This document shows, in pieces, positions 59,508 through 64,000 of a DNA stretch of 64,000 nt. A program made the position numbers and the translations under genes. Position 1 is the stretch's first letter. Each line of letters starts with the position of its first letter. The DNA is from Fennellomyces sp. T-0311 (Eukaryota; Mucoromycota; Mucoromycetes; Mucorales; Lichtheimiaceae): positions 248,001 to 312,000 of the forward strand of contig JALLLT010000032.1 in assembly GCA_025266875.1 (NCBI GenBank), written 5' to 3'. The notes beneath the pieces were generated by a model that searched no databases, had not been told where the DNA came from, and saw nothing but the letters and a program-made list of their open reading frames with translations.

Positions 59508-59591
59508 CAGTGGCCGCTTTATATAACGATATGATGGTGCAGCCCAAACTTTATCGTTATATCAAAATATCGTTATATAAAGCGGCTACTG
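59508..59591. mobile_element. MITE 2, pogo-like ends
   Basis: An 84-bp element. Left end CAGTGGCCGCTTTATATAAC (continuing GATAT) and right end, inverted, CAGTAGCCGCTTTATATAAC (continuing GATAT) match over 25 bp with one mismatch. It is flanked by TA on both sides. It belongs to the same family as the element at 41288. Confidence 0.8.
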
Positions 59592-60132
59592 TATTGCTGC
59601 TACTACTCATGCTATGTGTTATGTATATTAGTAGTATTGTATGCTAGGATGGAGATTCAAGTAGTTACGTACCATTCAATCAAGTGATGCTTCGTACTTA
59701 GAGTGTAATTTAACATTCTTGCCACGAAAATGCTTTTACCAAATGACAAGTAGCACTCTATTTCCGAGAGGACCGGAGTGGCAGATCAAAAAGTAATAGT
59801 GATGGTCGACTCATTGTATGCTGGATTTACGTGACGTGACGACTTATCAGCTGTTGTTGATACGGATATTGACGAACTGGGGTGCTGTAAAAATCTCAGG
59901 GCATCACCCGTATCGGTAGAAAAATGCGAAGGTTTGCGTATTCCACAACCGGATGAACTGGTCTGCAATAGAACAACACAACAATTACGCTATAAAAGTC
60001 GCGGTCCGTGCATGGCATGCAGATCAGTGTTGATAAAAGAGTCAAAGGCGGAGAATATGCGGCGACTAAAAATCAATTGTGAAGCCTAACAGCGTCAAGT
60101 TGAAAGTTGTTGTCGAAAAGATTAGATCCAAC
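59592..60132. other. Spacer upstream of the SUMO ligase gene
   Basis: Probably contains the promoter and perhaps the first exon of the Siz/PIAS gene, whose start is uncertain. Confidence 0.4.
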
Positions 60133-62051
60133 ATGGATGCATCATACTTGGTCGGTACAGGCACAAAATGTTACTGTCATGATCGAATCACATTTCGATT
60201 CACTAACATTGCGACAACAATAGCTAACCATACGGAGTTCGTTGAATTCGCTCAAAGTCGACCAACTGAAGCGAGTTATACGAGACGTAACGAGCAATAG
60301 CGGTCTAAGAATTCGAATCTCTGGAAACAAACATGAACTTGTGGAACGAATTACTAGTCATTTGACTCAGTATGCAGCAACTAATGCAAACTACGCAAAC
60401 GTCATTATCAGTGCATTGAACAAGTACTCTCATCGGTATGCTTCTTATGCGTAACCAGAGGCAACATATAACTAAAAGGGTAGCAACAGATATCGATGGA
60501 GTATTCAACAGAGCAAAGTATGCGTTAATTCAGAAGTATCGCGACGACTGTCGACGGCAGTTTATCCTTCAGCAATACCAGGATCATCGGTTCCTCCACG
60601 TATCAACAACATGCAAGTTACCGCCATGTACAAATATGGACCATTCTTCGAAGTCACCAGCGAACTCTCGCCCCCGAGTCTTTGTCAATGTTAGTATCGA
60701 GGCGAGCCAACAGCTACACCCATTAATCTGTTTAAGTAGCAGCGTTGCATGCTAGATCGATCAAATCATTCACTTTCACGCTTAATCCCGCCCAGCAACA
60801 GCAAATCAATGACCAGACGCACGAAGTACGGTTTTTTTGCGCAAAGTACCGGAGCGATGGTGGTCCCGCTTTGATGGAGTTTCCGGATGTGTGTGAAGTT
60901 CGAGTCAACGCAAAGACTGTTGTCTCAGCACAGGTAAGCTGGGTACTTTTTACACACAAGTGAACTTACTGATCGGTGTGTGAGTGCAGCAACTGCGAGG
61001 AATCAAGAACAATCCAGGAACTATCAACCCGCCCGATCTTACTAAGTTTATTCAAAAGACATCTCAAAACACTGTGGATCTTGTATACGCGCACAGCGTC
61101 CATGTATGTAGAAATATCTTTACGCATTGAGCTGGATGGCTTATCCAAGCAAACTGGGATTAGGAGTATGTGGCATGTGTACGACTCGTTCGACGGCACA
61201 CGGTGGAATCACTGGTCAAGAACCTCGTCGATAGCAAGTTTGTCTCAAAGGACGTGGTGCTGGAGAAATGTGAGTGTGAAGAAACTTCTGATGTACGTGG
61301 TGACTAAAGTCGACATGAAAGTCGTCAAGGAGCAACAAGAGGCCGATGTCATGATTGAGTTTCAGACTGTATCGATGAAGTGCCCAGTAAGTCAGATCAC
61401 CTTGTGATTGTTTCCTTGCTAAAAATGTTATTCTAGCTTGCATTCACGCGGATACAGATCCCATGCCGTGCTTCAGCGTGCACTCACGCACAGTGCTTTG
61501 ATGCATACACATTTCTCAAGATGAACGAACAAACGCCCACCTGGTCCTGTCCCGCATGTTCTCGGTCGATTGGATCTTACAATGACCTGCTGGTAGACGG
61601 GTATTTTCAAAACATACTGGACACGGTTGGCCAGAACGTCGAAAGTGTGCGCATCGGTGCCGACGGCCAAATCCAATACATTAAAGAAGATCCTGATGAG
61701 GTAGAAAGTAGAGAGTCTACGCCTGAAAGCCAGATAAAGCGTGAATCAAGTACGTCGGCGGCCGCCACTATTACGATCCTAGACGAAGACGACGAAATAG
61801 AACAAGTGACGAGGGGGGTGAAACGAACAGCAGATGAGCAGATAACATCCGGCACATCATCACGGCCACGGACGAATCATGCAGTAATCGACTTGACACT
61901 AAGCGACGACGAGGACGAGGAGACGAGCCAACCACACAACGGGGCAGAGCATGGGCCTGTGCTAACCCCCAACGCACAGACACGGCTGGTCCTATTACCG
62001 CCGGTACCAGTGCCGTCAACTCCAACGAACCCTCCCCCTTCGCAGGCGTAG
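60133..62051 (+). CDS. SIZ1: Siz/PIAS-type SUMO E3 ligase
   Basis: A multi-exon gene. An N-terminal SAP motif is read from NSLKVDQLKRVIRDVTSNSG and ISGNKHELVERITSHLTQ (about 60242-60370). A PINIT domain follows (YKYGPFFEVTSELSPPSL; SFTFTLNPAQQQQINDQTHE; VRFFCAKYRSDGGPALMEFP; LRGIKNNPGTINPPDLTKFI). After AHSVH an intron leads to YVACVRLVRRHTVESLVKNL and KFVSKDVVLEK. Next is the SP-RING: MKCP, an intron, then LAFTRIQIPCRASACTHAQC, FDAYTFLKMNEQTPTWSCPA and CSRSIGSYNDLLVDGYFQ. The C-terminus has an acidic tail with a SUMO-interacting motif, AVIDLTLSDDEDEE. This E3 brings Ubc9-SUMO to substrates, mainly nuclear. The start is uncertain: ATG 60133 (MDASYL) may be spliced to the SAP exon near 60220, but the donor is unclear. 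The stop at 62049-62051 is firm. Confidence 0.88.
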
Positions 62052-62290
62052 GTGCACCCACCGTATACCAACTCATTTGTATATCATTGTAAATTGCATA
62101 TAAAGTCGCATTCGTAAGAATAGTAAAACCAAACAAACGTTTAAAACACGCGGACCATTTTTTTCGTTTGCAAACCAACGCATATTTTACTCTTTGGCAA
62201 GCAGTATTATCATATTCCCTATCGTCAAAAACACGCACGGTACATGATTCACTTCGCATTCCTGCTCCAATCGCACACAATCGGGATATA

Positions 62291-63551
62291 ATGAGCTCTA
62301 GCGATGACGACATTGTACAACGCACCGTGTCAGCTAAGCGGGAGGCTGAACGATTGAAAGACAAGATTAAGAAAAAGAAAGAAGCCTTAAGCGATACCAC
62401 ACGTAAGAGCGCAATGCCGTCCATAAAAAGAGATTAACGTTACACCAAAATGCAGTTGCACAAGCGGCACTCAAGGTTGATCCGTTACCACGACTCACAA
62501 TGAAAGTACGACGCACCCTGAAAGGCCACCTTGCCAAAATATACGCCATGTACTGGGCAGAAGATAGACGCCACTTGGTGTCCGCCTCCCAAGACGGCAA
62601 GCTCCTGGTATGGGACGCCTACACAACCAACAAAATATTTGCAATACCTCTGCGATCATCGTGGGTCATGACATGCGCCTATGCCCCCTCGGGTGACTTT
62701 GTTGCTTCCGGTGGTCTAGACAACATCTGTTCAATTTATAATCTCAAGACACCCGAAGGTCCCAAGCGACCTGCACGCGAACTGGCTGCCCATTCAGGCT
62801 ATTTGAGCTGCTGTCGATTCATCAACAATGACCGGATCTTGACTTCAAGTGGAGACACCACATGCATATTATGGGACGTGGATGTCGGTCAGAAACTAGA
62901 AGAGTTTGTGGATCACACAGGCGATGTCATGAGGTATATAAGCACGTATGGGATCCCATCGGTCGTACTAAACAACCGTACAAGTCTTTCAATATCACCC
63001 AATCCCAATATATTTTGTTCTGGAGCATGCGATGCGACCGCCAAAATATGGGACATCCGTTTAGGCAAATGCGTTCAATCATTCAGTGGCCACGAGTCCG
63101 ATATCAATGCAGTACAATTCTTTCCCAATGGCAATGCAATAGGCACAGGATCCGACGATGCGAGTTGTCGGCTATTCGACTTGCGCGCAGATCGTGAACT
63201 GAATATATTTTCACACGAACAGATCTTTTGCGGAATCACATCCATCGCCTTTTCAATATCGGGTCGGTTACTGTTCGGTGGCTATGACGATTACAATTGT
63301 CATGTATGGGATACGCTGCGCGGTGACCGCGTTGGTATCTTAAGCGGACACGAGAATCGGGTATCCTGCCTAGGGATTTCGAGCGATGGAATGGCATTAT
63401 GCACGGGTAGCTGGGATCATTTACTAAAGGTAACGGCGGATTTTATACATTCCAATCAAGCTTACACGGATTTTATAGATTTGGACATAATGTTACTTAT
63501 TTGTACTTGTAGGATATTTGGATACTCAAATATATTAGTTCTTTTGTGTAA
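62291..63551 (+). CDS. Heterotrimeric G-protein beta subunit (WD40)
   Basis: Four exons. Exon 1 encodes an N-terminal coiled coil ([20 protein letters not shown]), the surface that binds the gamma subunit. An intron of about 50 nt leads to [20 protein letters not shown], and seven WD40 blades follow: [54 protein letters not shown] spliced to [60 protein letters not shown] and [11 protein letters not shown]. It forms a G-beta-gamma dimer and signals, for example in mating, growth or nutrient responses. The last exon reads [12 protein letters not shown] and then TAA, so the protein carries about nine residues beyond the usual end at IW. An insertion of Asp before IW is also unusual, so the last splice junction deserves checking. 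It is convergent with the partial gene at 63585, with 33 bp between stops. Confidence 0.92.
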
Positions 63552-63584
63552 AAAACGCTATCCAGCGCGTTTCGTTTATTCAAT

Positions 63585-64000
63585 TCAATTGAAATGGGAA
63601 GATGGGCTTCCGGTTGGTGGGTAGAAATGTGATCCACGCGGGCTAGAGGATACGTTGATCGGAATGCCGTTTGCTGCGGCGACAGACGAAGATGATGTGG
63701 ATGCGCGAGGGGTAGGGGAATCATAACCAGGGAACGAAGGGCCACGAGAGATGGCAACGGAGCTACTGAATGCAGAGTGAGATAACAGGGACGATGTAGG
63801 TGGAGGATAGGGTCGATTGGTGAGGTTGACAATAGATGATTTGTAGGAAGAGGCGAGTGAAAGAGATGATTCGTCGGTAAACAAAATATTGGCAATATCT
63901 GGTGGGAATGGATTAAAAATATATTCAGCATTTCCCGATCCTCGTTCCAATTAGAATTACAGCAAACTTTACCTTTAAGATGATCTTGGACTGCAAACGA
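63585..64000 (-). CDS. 3' end of an unrecognised gene, cut by window edge
   Basis: Two exons on the minus strand. A piece at the window edge (about 63972-64000) encodes SFAVQDHLK with a GTAAAG donor. A last exon begins [20 protein letters not shown] and ends [19 protein letters not shown] at 63585. The exon is Ser/Pro-rich and looks disordered after its first 25 residues. I do not recognise the family; the N-terminal part lies outside the window. Its stop is 33 bp from the stop of the convergent G-beta gene, so their 3' UTRs must overlap. Confidence 0.6.

Noticed and set aside
1..64000. CRISPR array, bacterial operon or prophage
   Set aside because: No regularly spaced direct repeats were seen, and spliced genes throughout show a eukaryotic nuclear genome.

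Overview
The window reads as nuclear DNA of a fungus, most likely an early-diverging filamentous one (Mucoromycota/Mucorales type). Genes are cut by many short GT-AG introns (about 50-90 nt) with CTAAC/TACTAAC-like branch sites. Polyglutamine- and polyhistidine-rich transcription factors and long AT-rich spacers carrying DNA transposon, MITE and LINE remains fit the same picture. The taxon is inferred from style and gene content only; no rRNA or other marker is present.

Layout. 0-12.7 kb: a mitochondrial PPR protein (+); a GATA zinc-finger factor (-) divergent from a vacuolar-type serine carboxypeptidase (+); a doubtful PIG-X-like gene or relic (+); a 13-exon SAMHD1-type HD phosphohydrolase (+) convergent with an MFS transporter (-). 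12.7-21.6 kb: accessory DNA with a dispersed repeat copy just upstream of an F-box/LRR gene (+), and an intact Tc1/mariner element of 1350 bp with 29-bp inverted repeats and TA duplication. 21.6-32.9 kb: a BAR-PH-ArfGAP-ankyrin protein (+), a transcription factor whose Zn2Cys6 cluster is at the C-terminus in a separate exon (-), an unrecognised coding-like stretch, an RBM26/27-like RNA-binding protein (+) and mitochondrial ribosomal protein mL49 (-). 34.6-38.3 kb: a SAM methyltransferase (-) and a PRELI/UPS lipid-transfer protein (-).

38.4-43.6 kb is a graveyard: a decayed duplicate of the neighbouring M20 peptidase gene, coding-like fragments, a pogo-like MITE and the second dispersed-repeat copy. 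43.6-53.7 kb: the intact M20 peptidase (-), a gene-poor spacer, pyruvate kinase (-) divergent from a C2H2 zinc-finger factor (+). 53.7-60 kb: AT-rich spacer with a LINE relic and a second MITE. 60-64 kb: a Siz/PIAS SUMO E3 ligase (+), a heterotrimeric G-protein beta subunit (+), and the 3' end of an unrecognised gene (-) running off the window.

The intact genes are mostly housekeeping or regulatory and do not form an obvious pathway cluster. The main regulatory hint is the promoter shared by the GATA factor and the carboxypeptidase, which holds six AGATAA-type sites. I found no CRISPR array, no convincing tRNA or rRNA gene, and no clear new defence-like system. The most novel material is the dispersed repeat family, the MITE family and the C-terminal zinc cluster factor.
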